NCBI RefSeq assembly: GCF_006442545.2
Contig: NZ_CP083952.1
Span: 5,433,501-5,497,500, forward strand
Direction: 5' to 3'
Length of the DNA stretch: 64,000 bases
Source: Mesorhizobium sp. B2-1-8
GTDB lineage: Bacteria; Pseudomonadota; Alphaproteobacteria; Rhizobiales; Rhizobiaceae
Within the stretch, counting starts at the first letter, position 1; each line of letters begins with the position of its first letter. The notes under the pieces are model-generated. The model saw only the letters and a list, made by a program, of their open reading frames with translations. It was not told the DNA's origin and did not search any database. A program made the position numbers and the translations under genes. Positions 1 to 9,688 of the stretch are shown here, in pieces.

Positions 1-595
1 TCACGACAAACCCTGAAAACACCTTCAGCGTGATGTGGCCGGCGAGCATGTTCGCGAACAGACGAACCGAGAGGCTGACCGGGCGCGACACGAAGGAAAT
101 CACCTCGATCGGAACGACGAGCACCATCATCAAGAGGGGCACGCCTTTCGGCACGAAAAGCTTCAGGAAGCCAAGGCCGTGCTTCATGAAACCATAGACG
201 ATCACGGTGCCAATCACCATGATGGCCAAACCGAAGGTGACGATGATGTGGCTGGTGATGGTGAAGAAATAGGGGAACAGGCCGAGCAGATTGCCGACCA
301 GCACGAACATGAACAGCGAGAATACGAAGGGGAAGAATTTCATGCCCTGCGTGCCGGCGGCATCGCGCAGCATATTGCCGACGAACTCGTAAGCCATCTC
401 GGAAACCGACTGCAGCCGGCCGGGCACCAGGCTGCGGCTCGACGTCGTCAGAAGCAGGAATGCAGCGGCAACGACCACGGTCGCGACCATGAACAGGGCG
501 GAATTGGTGAAAGACAGATCAAAGCCGCCGATCTCGATCGGAACCAGCTTGATGATATGGAACTGGTGGATCGGATCGACCTTGTCAGCTGCCAC
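1..595 (-). CDS. atpB: F0F1 ATP synthase subunit a (3' end outside window)
   Basis: Subunit a of the membrane F0 sector forms the proton half-channels next to the c-ring. The 198 visible codons include the family signature near their end, with the essential arginine in [12 protein letters not shown], preceded by several hydrophobic helices. The start is a GTG at 595 giving [12 protein letters not shown]; an in-frame TGA lies just upstream, so no longer start exists apart from a TTG two codons earlier. The C-terminal roughly 50 residues, with the last helices, run off the left edge. It follows atpI on the same strand with an 81-base gap, the usual order in alphaproteobacteria. Confidence 0.95.
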   Translation of the reverse strand, partial: MAADKVDPIHQFHIIKLVPIEIGGFDLSFTNSALFMVATVVVAAAFLLLTTSSRSLVPGRLQSVSEMAYEFVGNMLRDAAGTQGMKFFPFVFSLFMFVLVGNLLGLFPYFFTITSHIIVTFGLAIMVIGTVIVYGFMKHGLGFLKLFVPKGVPLLMMVLVVPIEVISFVSRPVSLSVRLFANMLAGHITLKVFSGFVV

Positions 596-676
596 GTTCA
601 AACCCCGTCAATGCCGCGTACGGCTAAATTACCATTGCCGCATGAGCGGCTATTTCCAAATGCCGCCTGAAGGCGG

Positions 677-1078
677 TCATTTGCTGTCGTCCCGGTCACG
701 GCGCGGCTTCGCACCTTGTCCGAATTCCGCCACAACGCCAGCCGAACGCATGACATTGAGCACGCCGGCGCCAAAACCAAGCAGCAGGAAAACGATCAGA
801 CCCCACGGCGATGTCCCCGCCATACGGTCGATGATCCAGCCGATGCCGGCGCCCACCACCACCCCGGCGATAAACTCGCTGGATAGTTTGATCGCCTGAC
901 CGTATCCGGTCACTGGTTTCGCGTCGTCTTTCCCCTCGAGCCGGTTCGGCAGCCTTGTCGCAAGCGATGCTCCAAGTTCACGCCGACGGCGCTCAAGATC
1001 GTCGTCGCGGATTTCGGGGTCATGCTCTTTGCCGCGGCCGGTTTCTCCGGTTCCGTCTGGCCCTTTTTTTTCGGCCAT
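677..1078 (-). CDS. atpI: ATP synthase protein I
   Basis: AtpI is a small membrane protein that helps assemble the c-ring of ATP synthase. The predicted product has 133 residues with a charged N-terminal third (MAEKKGPDG...), then two hydrophobic helices (SSEFIAGVVVGAGIGWIIDR and a second one starting at SPWGLIVFLLLGFGAG) as in the AtpI/AtpZ family, and a basic tail. I chose the ATG at 1078 because a strong purine-rich ribosome site (AGGGGGGT) sits about six bases upstream; an upstream start would add ten residues of unlikely sequence. It is the first gene of the atp operon, followed by atpB. Confidence 0.9.
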   Translation of the reverse strand: MAEKKGPDGTGETGRGKEHDPEIRDDDLERRRRELGASLATRLPNRLEGKDDAKPVTGYGQAIKLSSEFIAGVVVGAGIGWIIDRMAGTSPWGLIVFLLLGFGAGVLNVMRSAGVVAEFGQGAKPRRDRDDSK

Positions 1079-1335
1079 CGCAACCCCCCTGCCCGGGCAG
1101 ACCGTCACCGTCCGTCCGCTTCTAAAGTCGCCGGCAACATAGTTAGAGGGTTTGCGCCCGTCAAGCCACGGGCGGAACTTCCGTACCGGGTATTTTAGAT
1201 AGCAGAATCAATGGATTAGAAAGGTGCGACATCGTGCCCTTTGCGATCGGGGTGGTGCGCCGCGCGAATCCCCCAGGCAATGGCTCTCCGATCGACGGTG
1301 CAACCGACCAAAGAGAGCGGTGAGCAGCAGGCCAC

Positions 1336-2514
1336 TCAGCTCCAGCCGCCGCCATAGGTCCGGTAGAAGATATGCAGGCCGATCTTGGTCATTTTCTGCA
1401 TCGTGCGCGCCCAGCCCGGATGGACATAGTTGGCATAATAGTGGGTGGACGATCCTACTTCCGGAATGAAGATCTTGCCGGCGGTGACGGCCATGCCGAC
1501 ATCCTGCGCGGTCTTGTAGGCGTCAGGATTGTCGATGCGCTTCTTTCTGCCGTCGCAAGCGAACGAAAACTGACAGCGGTTGAACCAGCTGTCGTTCTGG
1601 TAGACGACGCCGCAGATCGAATTGGGATAGGCGGGATTGCGGACCCGGTTGAGGATCACCTGGGCAACGGCGGCCTGACCGCGCACGGCTTCGCCGCGTG
1701 CCTCGAAATAGATGCCGTTGGCCAGGCATTTCTGCTCCGGCTTGGAGAAGACGCTGGCCGGAAGCGGATTCTGGATCCAGGCGTGATCGCCCTTGGCCAT
1801 CGGCGGAATGAAGCGGCCGCTGTTGGGCTGCTCGTCCTGGAGCAGAGCTTCAAAGGGGGAGGCCTTGGCATAGTCCGGCGCGGATTGCGCATAGGCGGTC
1901 GCAAGCACATCGGGATGGTCGTTGTTGACCAGGGCGGCAAGCATGGCCGGTACGCCGGGATCCGGCTTCTTGTCCTCACGCGCGTGGAATGCGGCGGCGA
2001 TCTGGATTTCCTTGCCTTTGATCTGAGGCTTGGCGAAGGCCATTTTCAGGTCGCTGTCCATGCTCGGCCGCATCAGCGAGGAGGTCCGCTGGAAGATCGA
2101 CCCGGCATTGAAGTTCTTCGGCGGTGCCACCGGAGAGACCTGGACGATGCGGCCCTTCTTGTCGGCGCGCACGACGCGATCCTCGTCGGGCGACCCGCTG
2201 ACCTTGCCGCCCTTGCCACGGAACGAGACGGAGCCGATACCGGGAAGGCGAACGCCGGAACCCGAGATCGAGCCGGTGACGTCGGAATCGACGAACGGCA
2301 TCTCGGCCGCGTGGACCGAACCGGCGACCGATTTCTCGACATAGGAGTTCCAGCGCGTCGGCGCTTCGAGGCCGGAAACGAGGCTTGTCATGTCCTGGTA
2401 GGCGGCGACGGTCGGGAAGCCGATCCAGATGCCGAGACCGATGATGAACGGAGACACAAGGCTGCGTTTCTCACCGGCGGCGGCGATCAGCCGCTTCAAC
2501 ACACGTCGATGCAC
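1336..2514 (-). CDS. SleB-family cell wall hydrolase
   Basis: Predicted peptidoglycan hydrolase (Hydrolase_2/SleB family, lytic-transglycosylase-like). The N-terminus has a membrane or signal segment (PFIIGLGIWIGFPTVAAY) followed by about 220 residues of low-complexity periplasmic linker. The last roughly 125 residues are the catalytic domain, with the conserved CLANGIYFEARGE (catalytic Glu) and the cysteine pair in NRCQFSFACDG. The GTG at 2514 is preferred because GGAGAG lies six bases upstream; an in-frame ATG at 2556 would add 14 residues. Monocistronic. Similar proteins are common in rhizobia, where the spore-germination role of SleB does not apply, so general wall remodelling is the likely job. 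Confidence 0.85.
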   Translation of the reverse strand: MHRRVLKRLIAAAGEKRSLVSPFIIGLGIWIGFPTVAAYQDMTSLVSGLEAPTRWNSYVEKSVAGSVHAAEMPFVDSDVTGSISGSGVRLPGIGSVSFRGKGGKVSGSPDEDRVVRADKKGRIVQVSPVAPPKNFNAGSIFQRTSSLMRPSMDSDLKMAFAKPQIKGKEIQIAAAFHAREDKKPDPGVPAMLAALVNNDHPDVLATAYAQSAPDYAKASPFEALLQDEQPNSGRFIPPMAKGDHAWIQNPLPASVFSKPEQKCLANGIYFEARGEAVRGQAAVAQVILNRVRNPAYPNSICGVVYQNDSWFNRCQFSFACDGRKKRIDNPDAYKTAQDVGMAVTAGKIFIPEVGSSTHYYANYVHPGWARTMQKMTKIGLHIFYRTYGGGWS

Positions 2515-2658
2515 GGAACTCTCTCCAGGAACGCAACTGACCCCACTGGAGAGCAAAATGATGCATTAACCTTGATGGGACGTTAACGGGATCGGTCGGG
2601 TTTTCCCATTCGGTTGGAGGTCGAGGCTCGAAGTCGGGCGGTTTTGCGGCGGAAGCGC

Positions 2659-3945
2659 TCAGGTCCGCCTCAGGAAGATCGGCCAGGCGGCCAGGGCGCA
2701 GGCGGCGGCCGACAGCCAGACGCCGGGCCATGACCAGAGGTGCAGTAGCCCCGGAATGGCCACCGGAACCAGGAAGAAGCCGACGAAGACAAAGCTGTTG
2801 GTAAGGCTGAGTGCCGTTCCGACATGGCCGGCACCGGCCAGCGTGGCAAGCTCGGTATAGGCAACGCCATGCCAGGCGGAGACCGAGATGCCGGCGACGA
2901 CAAGCACCAAGGGCAGGACAGCGATCAGAAAGGATTGGCTGCCTGGCATTGCGGGAACGGCCAGAACCAGCACCCAGAGCATCACGAAGGCCAACGCGCT
3001 CAGCGCACTGCACAAGCGCAGGAACTGACGGCGGTTGCCGTGGCGGTCGGTAAAGCGGCCGCTCCACACGCGCATGCCCATGGCGCCGACCTGTACGGCG
3101 GCAAGGCTCGCGCTGATCGCCGTCGTGCCAAGTCCGGTGAAGTCGTGCAGGAACACCGGCGCGAAAGTGAGGACCGCCACCTGCGGAAAGCAAAGCAGGC
3201 CGATCGCGGTCGAGATGCGCCAGACCTCGACGTTGCGCAACGGCGCCGGTCCATCAGACAAGACAGCGTGACCTTCACCCGCTGTCGGCGGTTCGTGCAG
3301 CCAACGCCAGGCAAACAGTGCCGAGAGAGCGGATGCCGCCGCCAGAAGCCCGAACACCGCGGCAAAACCAAAAGCCAGGGCAAGCGAAGGCAGGACAAGC
3401 GCGCCGAGGCCGCCGCCGAGCGGCACCGCCGTCTGCCTGATGCTCATGGCAAAGCCGCGCTCACTCTCCCGGAACCAGGCCATGATGGCGCGGCCGCTCG
3501 AGCCGTTGACACTGCCGCCGAGCAGTCCCGTGACGAGCAGGCTTGCCGCCAGCAGCATGACATCGGGAATGCCTGAGCTTGTCGGCACGACGAGCATCGC
3601 CATCGCAAGCAGCCACGCCGCCGTCGCGCCAAGGCCGATCAGAAGCACGCGGCGATCCCCCCAGCGGTCGGTAAGCAGACCCCATGGCAGTTCGCTGAGC
3701 GCAACGCCCAGCCCGAGCAGGCCAAGCGCCAGGCCGAGTTCGGCATTGCTCAAATGATAGCCCTGGCGAAGCACGACCGCCGTTGCCGGTATGCCGGAGA
3801 AAGTGGCCGAAAAGCCGGCGTTCGCGGCAACCCCTATGCCCAGGACCTTCCAGCGATGGTTGGGCCCGAAGGTCCGGCCGGCAGCGGTGGCGGCAGCGCC
3901 TCGCCCAGATGGCTGGCAATCGTTGCGAATGACGGTGGCAGACAT
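2659..3945 (-). CDS. MFS transporter
   Basis: A 428-residue major facilitator superfamily carrier with about 12 hydrophobic helices and the loop 2-3 motif GLLTDRWGDRR (family signature G-x3-D-R-x-G-R-R). Substrate unknown; many MFS members of this length are drug or metabolite exporters. It is divergently transcribed from the LysR gene at 4062 with a 116-base shared promoter region, the usual arrangement for a LysR-controlled exporter, so regulation by that LysR is inferred. The start ATG at 3945 has a GGAA seven bases upstream. Confidence 0.85.
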   Translation of the reverse strand: MSATVIRNDCQPSGRGAAATAAGRTFGPNHRWKVLGIGVAANAGFSATFSGIPATAVVLRQGYHLSNAELGLALGLLGLGVALSELPWGLLTDRWGDRRVLLIGLGATAAWLLAMAMLVVPTSSGIPDVMLLAASLLVTGLLGGSVNGSSGRAIMAWFRESERGFAMSIRQTAVPLGGGLGALVLPSLALAFGFAAVFGLLAAASALSALFAWRWLHEPPTAGEGHAVLSDGPAPLRNVEVWRISTAIGLLCFPQVAVLTFAPVFLHDFTGLGTTAISASLAAVQVGAMGMRVWSGRFTDRHGNRRQFLRLCSALSALAFVMLWVLVLAVPAMPGSQSFLIAVLPLVLVVAGISVSAWHGVAYTELATLAGAGHVGTALSLTNSFVFVGFFLVPVAIPGLLHLWSWPGVWLSAAACALAAWPIFLRRT

Positions 3946-4017
3946 GGTTCCATTCCCGTGACGCCGGTCGAGCGGCCTTGACGGGAGGGATGTAGCGCCA
4001 TAGCTTCATCCATAAAA

Positions 4018-4045
4018 TCAGGAAGTTTTTGATCAATAATCCTGA
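4018..4045. promoter_or_regulatory. Candidate LysR operator between MFS and LysR genes
   Basis: An inverted repeat TCAGGA (4018-4023) and TCCTGA (4040-4045), 16 bases apart, lies immediately upstream of the LysR ATG in an AT-richer stretch. Size and position fit a LysR recognition site controlling both divergent genes. Binding is inferred, not shown. Confidence 0.4.
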
Positions 4046-4061
4046 AAATAAGGACGATACC

Positions 4062-4985
4062 ATGCGACGCGTCACATTCGATCTCGACGTGCTGAGGACT
4101 TTCGTCACCGGCATGGAGCTCGGAAGTTTCGCCAGGGCAGCCGAACGGCTTGGCCGCTCGACCTCCGCCGTCAGCGCACAGCTGAAGAAACTGGAGGAGC
4201 AGGCCGGCACGCCGATCTTCCGCAAGGCGGGGCGCGGCCTGTCACTGACCGAAGCCGGCGAGACGATGCTCGGCTATGCGCGGCGCCTGATCGAGCTCAA
4301 TGACGAGGCAGCCTTGGCCATCCGCGACGTCGAACTGGAGGGCTGGGTGCGGCTCGGCCTGCAGGAGGATTTCGGCGAGGCCGTGTTGCCGGAAGTGCTT
4401 GGGCGCTTCGCCCGCGCCCATCCCAAGGTTCGGATCGAAGCACGGATCGGGCGCAGCCACGAATTGGCCGAGCGTGTTCTTTCCGGCAACCTCGACATCG
4501 CGCTCGCCTGGCATGATGGCACGACGCTGCCATACAGCCGGCATGTCGCCGACGTGCAGGCGCGCTGGATCGGCCCGGCGAAACCGATGGAGGCAGGCCC
4601 CCAGACTGACGAGGCGCTGCAACTGGTGGTGTTCGAGGCGCCTTGCCTGCTGCGCACCGTGGCGACCGAGACGCTGGATCGTGCCGGGCGCCCATGGCGC
4701 ATGGCGTTCTCCAGCCCCAGTCTTGGCGGCATATGGGCGGCGGTGGCGGCAGGCCTCGGGCTGACGATCCGCACCGATATCGGCCTGCCCGCAAATGTCA
4801 GGGCGCTCGCGCCCGGAGTGCTCGGACTGCCGCCGCTGCCCAAGATGGCGCTGCACCTGCATCAGAAGGATGCCGAGCTCGATCCGGTCGCGGCGCGGCT
4901 GGCCGACATCCTGGTGCAATCGGCGTTCGAGGCGTTGCCCGAGGGCGCCGAGATGAAAGAGAACCTGCTGCTGAAAGTCGCTTAA
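4062..4985 (+). CDS. LysR-family transcriptional regulator
   Basis: A 307-residue LysR regulator. The winged helix-turn-helix occupies residues 5-64 (LDVLRTFVTGMELGSFARAAERLG, then STSAVSAQLKKLEEQ), followed by a periplasmic-binding-like effector domain. The ATG at 4062 is preferred over a TTG at 4029 because AAGGA lies just upstream and the family normally begins close to the helix-turn-helix. It is divergent from the MFS gene at 2659-3945 and convergent with der, only ten bases from its stop. Effector unknown. Confidence 0.9.
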   Translation: MRRVTFDLDVLRTFVTGMELGSFARAAERLGRSTSAVSAQLKKLEEQAGTPIFRKAGRGLSLTEAGETMLGYARRLIELNDEAALAIRDVELEGWVRLGLQEDFGEAVLPEVLGRFARAHPKVRIEARIGRSHELAERVLSGNLDIALAWHDGTTLPYSRHVADVQARWIGPAKPMEAGPQTDEALQLVVFEAPCLLRTVATETLDRAGRPWRMAFSSPSLGGIWAAVAAGLGLTIRTDIGLPANVRALAPGVLGLPPLPKMALHLHQKDAELDPVAARLADILVQSAFEALPEGAEMKENLLLKVA

Positions 4986-4995
4986 GCGTTCAGCC

Positions 4996-6426
4996 TCAGC
5001 GCTTCTTCGCCCGGCCGGCGAAGGGGTTGTCGGACGTCCTCAACGCGATGCGGATCGGCACGCCCGGCATGTCGAAGGCTTCGCGCAGGCTGTTCGAGAG
5101 ATAACGGACATAGCTTTGCGGCATCGCATCCGGCCGCGAACACTGGACCACGAAGCCCGGCGGCCGCGTCTTGGCCTGGGTGACATATTTGACCTTCAAC
5201 CGGCGCCCGGCGACAGCGGGCGGCGGATGATGCGTCAGGATGGCTTCGAGCCAGCGGTTGAGCTTGCCGGTCGAAACACGGCTGTTCCAGACCTTGTGCG
5301 TCTTCAGCACCGCATCCATCAGCTTGTCGAGGCCGCGTCCGGTCTCGGCCGAGACCGGCACGGCCTGAATGCCGCGCGCCTGCGGCAAGAGCCGCTCGGT
5401 CTTCTCACGCAATTCGGCCAACAGCTCCTGCGGGTTGTCGATGAGGTCCCATTTGTTGAAGGCGATCACCGGCGCCCGGCCCTCGCGGATGATCAGGTCG
5501 GCGATCTGCAGATCCTGCTTCTCGAAGGGAATGGTGGCATCGAGCACGATGATGACGATCTCGGCGAAGCGGATGGCGCGCAAGCCATCCTGCACCGACA
5601 TCACTTCCAGCTTCTCGTGGATCCTGGCCTTGCGGCGCATGCCGGCCGTGTCGAACAGTTTTATGCGGCGGCCGCGCCAGTCCCAGTCGACGGAGATGGA
5701 ATCGCGGGTGATGCCCGCCTCCGGTCCGGTCAGCAGCCGTTCCTCGCCGATCAGTGCGTTGATCAGCGTCGATTTGCCGGCGTTCGGCCGGCCGACGACG
5801 GCGATGCGCATCGGCTTGGTGTCGTCATAGGCCGGCTCGGCATCCGGATCGGCGATGTCCTCGCCGATCAGCACTTCGCTGGCGGCGGCTTCTTCGTCGT
5901 CGCCGTCTTCATCCTCGCCGAAAGCCCGAGCCTCGCCCAGGGCTTCGATGACTGCGTCGCGAAGGTCGGGCATGCCTTGGCCGTGCTCGGCCGAAACCGG
6001 GATCGGCTCGCCAAGCCCGAGCTCCCAGGCTTCCAGCATGCCGCCCTGCGCGCCCTTTGCCTCGGCCTTGTTGGCGACCAGCACGACAGGCCTGCCGGAT
6101 TTGCGCACGATCTCGGCAAAGGTCCTGTCATCCGGCAGCAGGCCGGATTTGGCGTCGACCGTGAAGAAGATCAGATCCGCCTCGCGGATGGCGATTTCGG
6201 TCTGCGCGCGCATGCGACCCGGCAGGGTCGAGGCGCCGGCATCCTCGAAGCCCGCGGTGTCGATGACATCGAAATGCAGATCGTAAAGCTTGGCGGCATG
6301 GACACGGCGGTCACGGGTGACGCCCGGCGTGTCGTCGACAAGCGCCAGCTTCCTTCCGACAAGCCGATTGAAAAGCGTCGATTTGCCGACGTTAGGCCTG
6401 CCGATGATGGCGACTTTGAAGGTCAC
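4996..6426 (-). CDS. der: Ribosome biogenesis GTPase Der (EngA)
   Basis: Essential tandem GTPase that acts in 50S ribosomal subunit maturation. The 476-residue product has two G domains: the first with GRPNVGKST at residues 9-17 and DTPG, the second with GRPNAGKST near residue 211 and DTAG, NKWD and SAETG motifs, separated by an acidic linker rich in Glu and Asp. The C-terminal 110 residues form the KH-like domain ([19 protein letters not shown]). Length is normal for alphaproteobacteria. Its start overlaps the stop of the upstream YfgM-like gene by four bases, so the two are co-translated. Confidence 0.97.
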   Translation of the reverse strand: MTFKVAIIGRPNVGKSTLFNRLVGRKLALVDDTPGVTRDRRVHAAKLYDLHFDVIDTAGFEDAGASTLPGRMRAQTEIAIREADLIFFTVDAKSGLLPDDRTFAEIVRKSGRPVVLVANKAEAKGAQGGMLEAWELGLGEPIPVSAEHGQGMPDLRDAVIEALGEARAFGEDEDGDDEEAAASEVLIGEDIADPDAEPAYDDTKPMRIAVVGRPNAGKSTLINALIGEERLLTGPEAGITRDSISVDWDWRGRRIKLFDTAGMRRKARIHEKLEVMSVQDGLRAIRFAEIVIIVLDATIPFEKQDLQIADLIIREGRAPVIAFNKWDLIDNPQELLAELREKTERLLPQARGIQAVPVSAETGRGLDKLMDAVLKTHKVWNSRVSTGKLNRWLEAILTHHPPPAVAGRRLKVKYVTQAKTRPPGFVVQCSRPDAMPQSYVRYLSNSLREAFDMPGVPIRIALRTSDNPFAGRAKKR

Positions 6427-7088
6427 GACGCACTGCCCGACCCGCGGATCAGTTCGGACATCAAGGTCGCCCGCTCGCGCGCGTTGCGCGGGGCGCCGTC
6501 ATCGGAGGCGATCTGGTCGAACAGTTTCAGCGCGTCCTGGGTCTTGCCTTCCTTCCAGGCGGCAAGCCCGAGCGCCTCGCGCGCGCTGTGGCGCAGCGCG
6601 TTGGTGTCCGATGTCAGCGCCTCGACCCGGCTCGACACATCGGCGAAGGAGCCGTGATCGACGAGCAGGAGCGCCGCCCTCAGCCGCGCCATGTCACGCA
6701 GGCCCTGGGGGATGGCGGTGTCGGAGGCGACATCGTCGAAATCCTTGACGGCGGCATCGACGTCGCCCTTGTTGGCCTTGACGGTCGCGGCGCGCATGCG
6801 GGCGAGCAGCGGATAGGCGCCGTAGCCATCCTTTTCCAGCTGATCGAGCGCGGCCAGCGCGTCATCGCTCTTGCCATCATTGGCAAGCTTCAGCGCCTGC
6901 GAGAAAGCATCGCCGGAGCGGTTGGCGCGCGTCTCGTCCCAATAGCGATAGCCGACGAAGGCGGCGGTGCCGAGCACCACCAGGACGGCAATCACGAGCA
7001 AGGCCGGGCCAAAACGGTCCCACAGCTTCTGCGCCTGCTCGCGACGCATCTCGTCATTGACTTCACGGATAAAACTGTCGTCGGACAT
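6423..7088 (-). CDS. YfgM-like tetratricopeptide membrane protein
   Basis: A 221-residue protein with a cytoplasmic N-terminus ([23 protein letters not shown]), one transmembrane helix at about residues 27-48 and a helical TPR-like periplasmic region. This is the architecture of YfgM/TPR_21 proteins, which associate with the Sec translocon and periplasmic chaperones in E. coli; in E. coli too the gene sits near der (yfgM-bamB-der), although bamB is absent here. The ATG at 7088 is chosen; a TTG one codon upstream (7091) is equally placed relative to an AGGAA. Overlaps der by four bases. Confidence 0.8.
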   Translation of the reverse strand: MSDDSFIREVNDEMRREQAQKLWDRFGPALLVIAVLVVLGTAAFVGYRYWDETRANRSGDAFSQALKLANDGKSDDALAALDQLEKDGYGAYPLLARMRAATVKANKGDVDAAVKDFDDVASDTAIPQGLRDMARLRAALLLVDHGSFADVSSRVEALTSDTNALRHSAREALGLAAWKEGKTQDALKLFDQIASDDGAPRNARERATLMSELIRGSGSAS

Positions 7089-7278
7089 CAATCAAAACCA
7101 TTCCTGCCCCGGGCCGGGGCGGTTCATGAGCCCGCGTTTTAGCGAAATTTTGTCGGCATGGAAGGGGTTCGAGCGGAAAATCGGCTATTGCCGGGGCAAA
7201 CCCACGAAAACCCGATCGCACCGGCGCCACATTTGCGCGATAGCCGGCTTGCCGGTCACCCGGAGCCGTAGATTGCCG

Positions 7279-8286
7279 ATGCCTTGTTTGTCCCGCGTTG
7301 TTGCGTTCTCGCTTGCCTCGCTCGCCACCGCCGGCGCGGCCCTGGCCGATCCGCCCGCGCCACCAGCACCGGCAAGGCCGAAGCAGGTCGTCATCATCTC
7401 CTTCGACAGCGCGCGCGACATCTCGCAGTGGAAGCGCAGCCGGGCGCTGGCCCAGCGCACCGGCGCGCATTTCACGTATTTCCTGTCATGCGTCTTCCTG
7501 CTGTCGCCCGAGACACGCGGCCAATACACCGCGCCGGGCAAGAGCGCGGGCAAATCCAACATCGGCTTTGCCGCCTCCAGGCAGGAAGTGGCCGAGCGGC
7601 TGGAACAGATCGGCCTCGCCGCCCATGAGGGCCACGACATCGCCAGCCACGCCTGCGGCCATTTCGATGGCAAGGACTGGACCAAGGCCGACTGGCTGAA
7701 AGAGTTCGCCTCATTCGAGCACATTCTCGAGGACGCCTATGCGATCAACGGCATTGCGCCCGAACCCGAGGGCTGGCGTGATTTCGCGCGGCATACGGTG
7801 GTGGGTTTCCGGGCGCCGTATCTGTCGACAGGCAAGGCGCTCTACGAGGCGCTGCCGACAGCCGGTTATCAGTTCGATGCCAGCGGCGTTTCAAAAGGCC
7901 CTGCCCTGCCGCCGACCATCGGCGGCATCACCCGTTTTTCCCTGCCGCAGATCCCGGAGGGACCGACATCGCGCCCGGTGATCGCCATGGATTACAATCT
8001 CTATGTCAGGCATTCCGCCGGTTTCGAGCGGCCGAGCAAGGCCGGCGAGTTCGCCGACCGCACCTATCAGGCGTTTCGCACTGCGTTCGAAGCACAATAT
8101 CAGGGCAAGCGCATTCCGCTGGAACTCGGCTTCCATTTCACGCTGATGAATGACGGCGCCTACTGGAATGCGCTGGAACGCTTTGCCGGCGAGGTCTGCG
8201 TCAAATCAGATGTCGAATGCATCAGTTTTCGCGACTATATTTCGCGGCAGGATGGCGTCCAGAAGCAGGCAGCGGTTGGCGGCTGA
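7279..8286 (+). CDS. Polysaccharide deacetylase-like (NodB-fold) exported protein
   Basis: A 335-residue protein with a signal peptide (cleavage likely after AALA, residue 24) and a carbohydrate esterase 4 / NodB-like fold. Visible motifs are the first strand with catalytic-type Asp (VVIISFDSARD), the zinc HxxxH pair (SHACGH, residues about 127-132) and the RxPY motif (GFRAPYLS). The usual second Asp of TFDD is Ser here, so metal binding may be altered. It probably acts in the periplasm on an acetylated glycan; the substrate cannot be read from the sequence. Convergent with bacA. The ATG at 7279 was chosen because it begins a clear signal peptide; no strong ribosome site is seen. Confidence 0.75.
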   Translation: MPCLSRVVAFSLASLATAGAALADPPAPPAPARPKQVVIISFDSARDISQWKRSRALAQRTGAHFTYFLSCVFLLSPETRGQYTAPGKSAGKSNIGFAASRQEVAERLEQIGLAAHEGHDIASHACGHFDGKDWTKADWLKEFASFEHILEDAYAINGIAPEPEGWRDFARHTVVGFRAPYLSTGKALYEALPTAGYQFDASGVSKGPALPPTIGGITRFSLPQIPEGPTSRPVIAMDYNLYVRHSAGFERPSKAGEFADRTYQAFRTAFEAQYQGKRIPLELGFHFTLMNDGAYWNALERFAGEVCVKSDVECISFRDYISRQDGVQKQAAVGG

Positions 8287-8315
8287 ACCGCCAACCCGTT
8301 CGAAGAAACCCAAGC

Positions 8316-9575
8316 TCAGGCCGGGTCCTCGGCCCCCTCCCTTGCCAGATAGCGCTGGTCGATATCGGGCAGCGGTTCGCCCTGCAGCGTCGCCTCGAAG
8401 GCGCGCAGCCGCTTGTGGACCGATTGCAATTCGACGATGGTCGACCAAGACGTCAGCAGGAATTGCAGCGATCCCGTCACTCTGCCAAAAGCATTCGGTA
8501 TCTGGTTCAGGACGCCAAGCGTTATCCGGTGCGCCACGATCGATGGCCCCATGACAAAGAATGAGAAGATATTGTCGGCTTGCAAATAAGTGTAACGAAC
8601 CACATTGAAATAGATGTAATGAAAATATAGCCTAAAGTAATTTCGGCGAACATTGTTGAAAAGTTCTGTCGTCGTAATCGGTTGAGCACGGTCGGCATGA
8701 TCCTCACCATAGACCAGCTCCTTGCGATAAGCTGCCTCGACGCGCTGGTTGCGGAACTGGAGGCCGGGCAGTTTCAGACCGGCGATCATGACTGAAATGG
8801 TTCCGAACACGCACCAGGCGATGGCGGCAACCACAAGGGGATGAGGAATAGCGCCGACTATTGGCAATTCGCTGATGTGAGCCTCAAGCCTGATCAACAC
8901 CGGGAGGAACGCGATCAACGTCATGATCGACTGCACGAAGCTGGTGCCGAGATCCTCCATGATTTGGGCAAAACGCATCGTGTCTTCCTGAACGCGCTGA
9001 GAGGCGCCCTCGATGTGGCGCAGTCTGGTCCAGTTCGTCATGAAGTGGTCGTTCATCGCCATCCGCCAGCGGAAGATCCAGTGGCTGACGATAAAGGCAT
9101 TGACCACGCTGACATTCATACCGACCAGCGCCAACCAGGCGAATGTGCCCAGCCGGGCGTAAAACTCGGCATTGGTCGATTCGATCGATTTGGAAATCAG
9201 TCCCTGAATGTAGTCGAAGAACGGGCCGTACCAATCGTTGACAGCAACGCTGATTTGCACATTGAAATAAATTAAGAACAGGATCAAGGCGGCTACAAGG
9301 ATAGACCAATTCTGCCACGGGTGCGGCGCGTAGATGCGCCAGAAGCCGTAGAAGACGGCCACTCCAAATGCAAAGTAAACGTAGAACCACAGGAATGGCT
9401 TCGACACGAGCGCGGCGATGCCGATGATCGGAGGTGCGCCGGCGGCGGCAGGCGGCAGACCGAAGACAGCGCCTAGCTGCTCGCCACCGAAAAACCAGAA
9501 CAGAATCGCCGCAAGGCTCCAGATGGCGGCCGAAGAGAAGAAGAGCTTCGGCTGCGGGAAGAAGGATACGAACAC
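8316..9575 (-). CDS. bacA: BacA/SbmA peptide transporter
   Basis: Inner-membrane importer of proline-rich and nodule-specific cysteine-rich peptides; in Sinorhizobium and related rhizobia it is needed for bacteroid survival, and in Brucella for chronic infection. The 419-residue product has about seven membrane helices and the SbmA/BacA family region QRVQEDTMRFAQIMEDLG (residues about 195-212). Length matches rhizobial BacA (about 420). The GTG start at 9575 has AGGAA nine bases upstream. There is no fused ATPase domain, so it is the SbmA/BacA type rather than an ExsE/BclA-type ABC fusion. It stands alone between convergent and unrelated genes. Confidence 0.9.
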   Translation of the reverse strand: MFVSFFPQPKLFFSSAAIWSLAAILFWFFGGEQLGAVFGLPPAAAGAPPIIGIAALVSKPFLWFYVYFAFGVAVFYGFWRIYAPHPWQNWSILVAALILFLIYFNVQISVAVNDWYGPFFDYIQGLISKSIESTNAEFYARLGTFAWLALVGMNVSVVNAFIVSHWIFRWRMAMNDHFMTNWTRLRHIEGASQRVQEDTMRFAQIMEDLGTSFVQSIMTLIAFLPVLIRLEAHISELPIVGAIPHPLVVAAIAWCVFGTISVMIAGLKLPGLQFRNQRVEAAYRKELVYGEDHADRAQPITTTELFNNVRRNYFRLYFHYIYFNVVRYTYLQADNIFSFFVMGPSIVAHRITLGVLNQIPNAFGRVTGSLQFLLTSWSTIVELQSVHKRLRAFEATLQGEPLPDIDQRYLAREGAEDPA

Positions 9576-9688
9576 TGTGGCGAATTCCTCGATCTATGCG
9601 CAAATCAGGTGGGTTCGGCGGGCATAAGGTCACACATTAGAGGGAAAGAAAATGCCTGCCCGATCTCAGGCGCAGAGCAAGACCACAA

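Noticed and set aside
1161..1355. A 64-codon minus-strand frame after the cell-wall hydrolase
   Set aside because: Overlaps the hydrolase stop, lacks a ribosome site and has no recognisable sequence.
4029..4061. TTG start adding 11 residues to the LysR gene
   Set aside because: The ATG at 4062 has AAGGA upstream and the extension overlaps the candidate operator.
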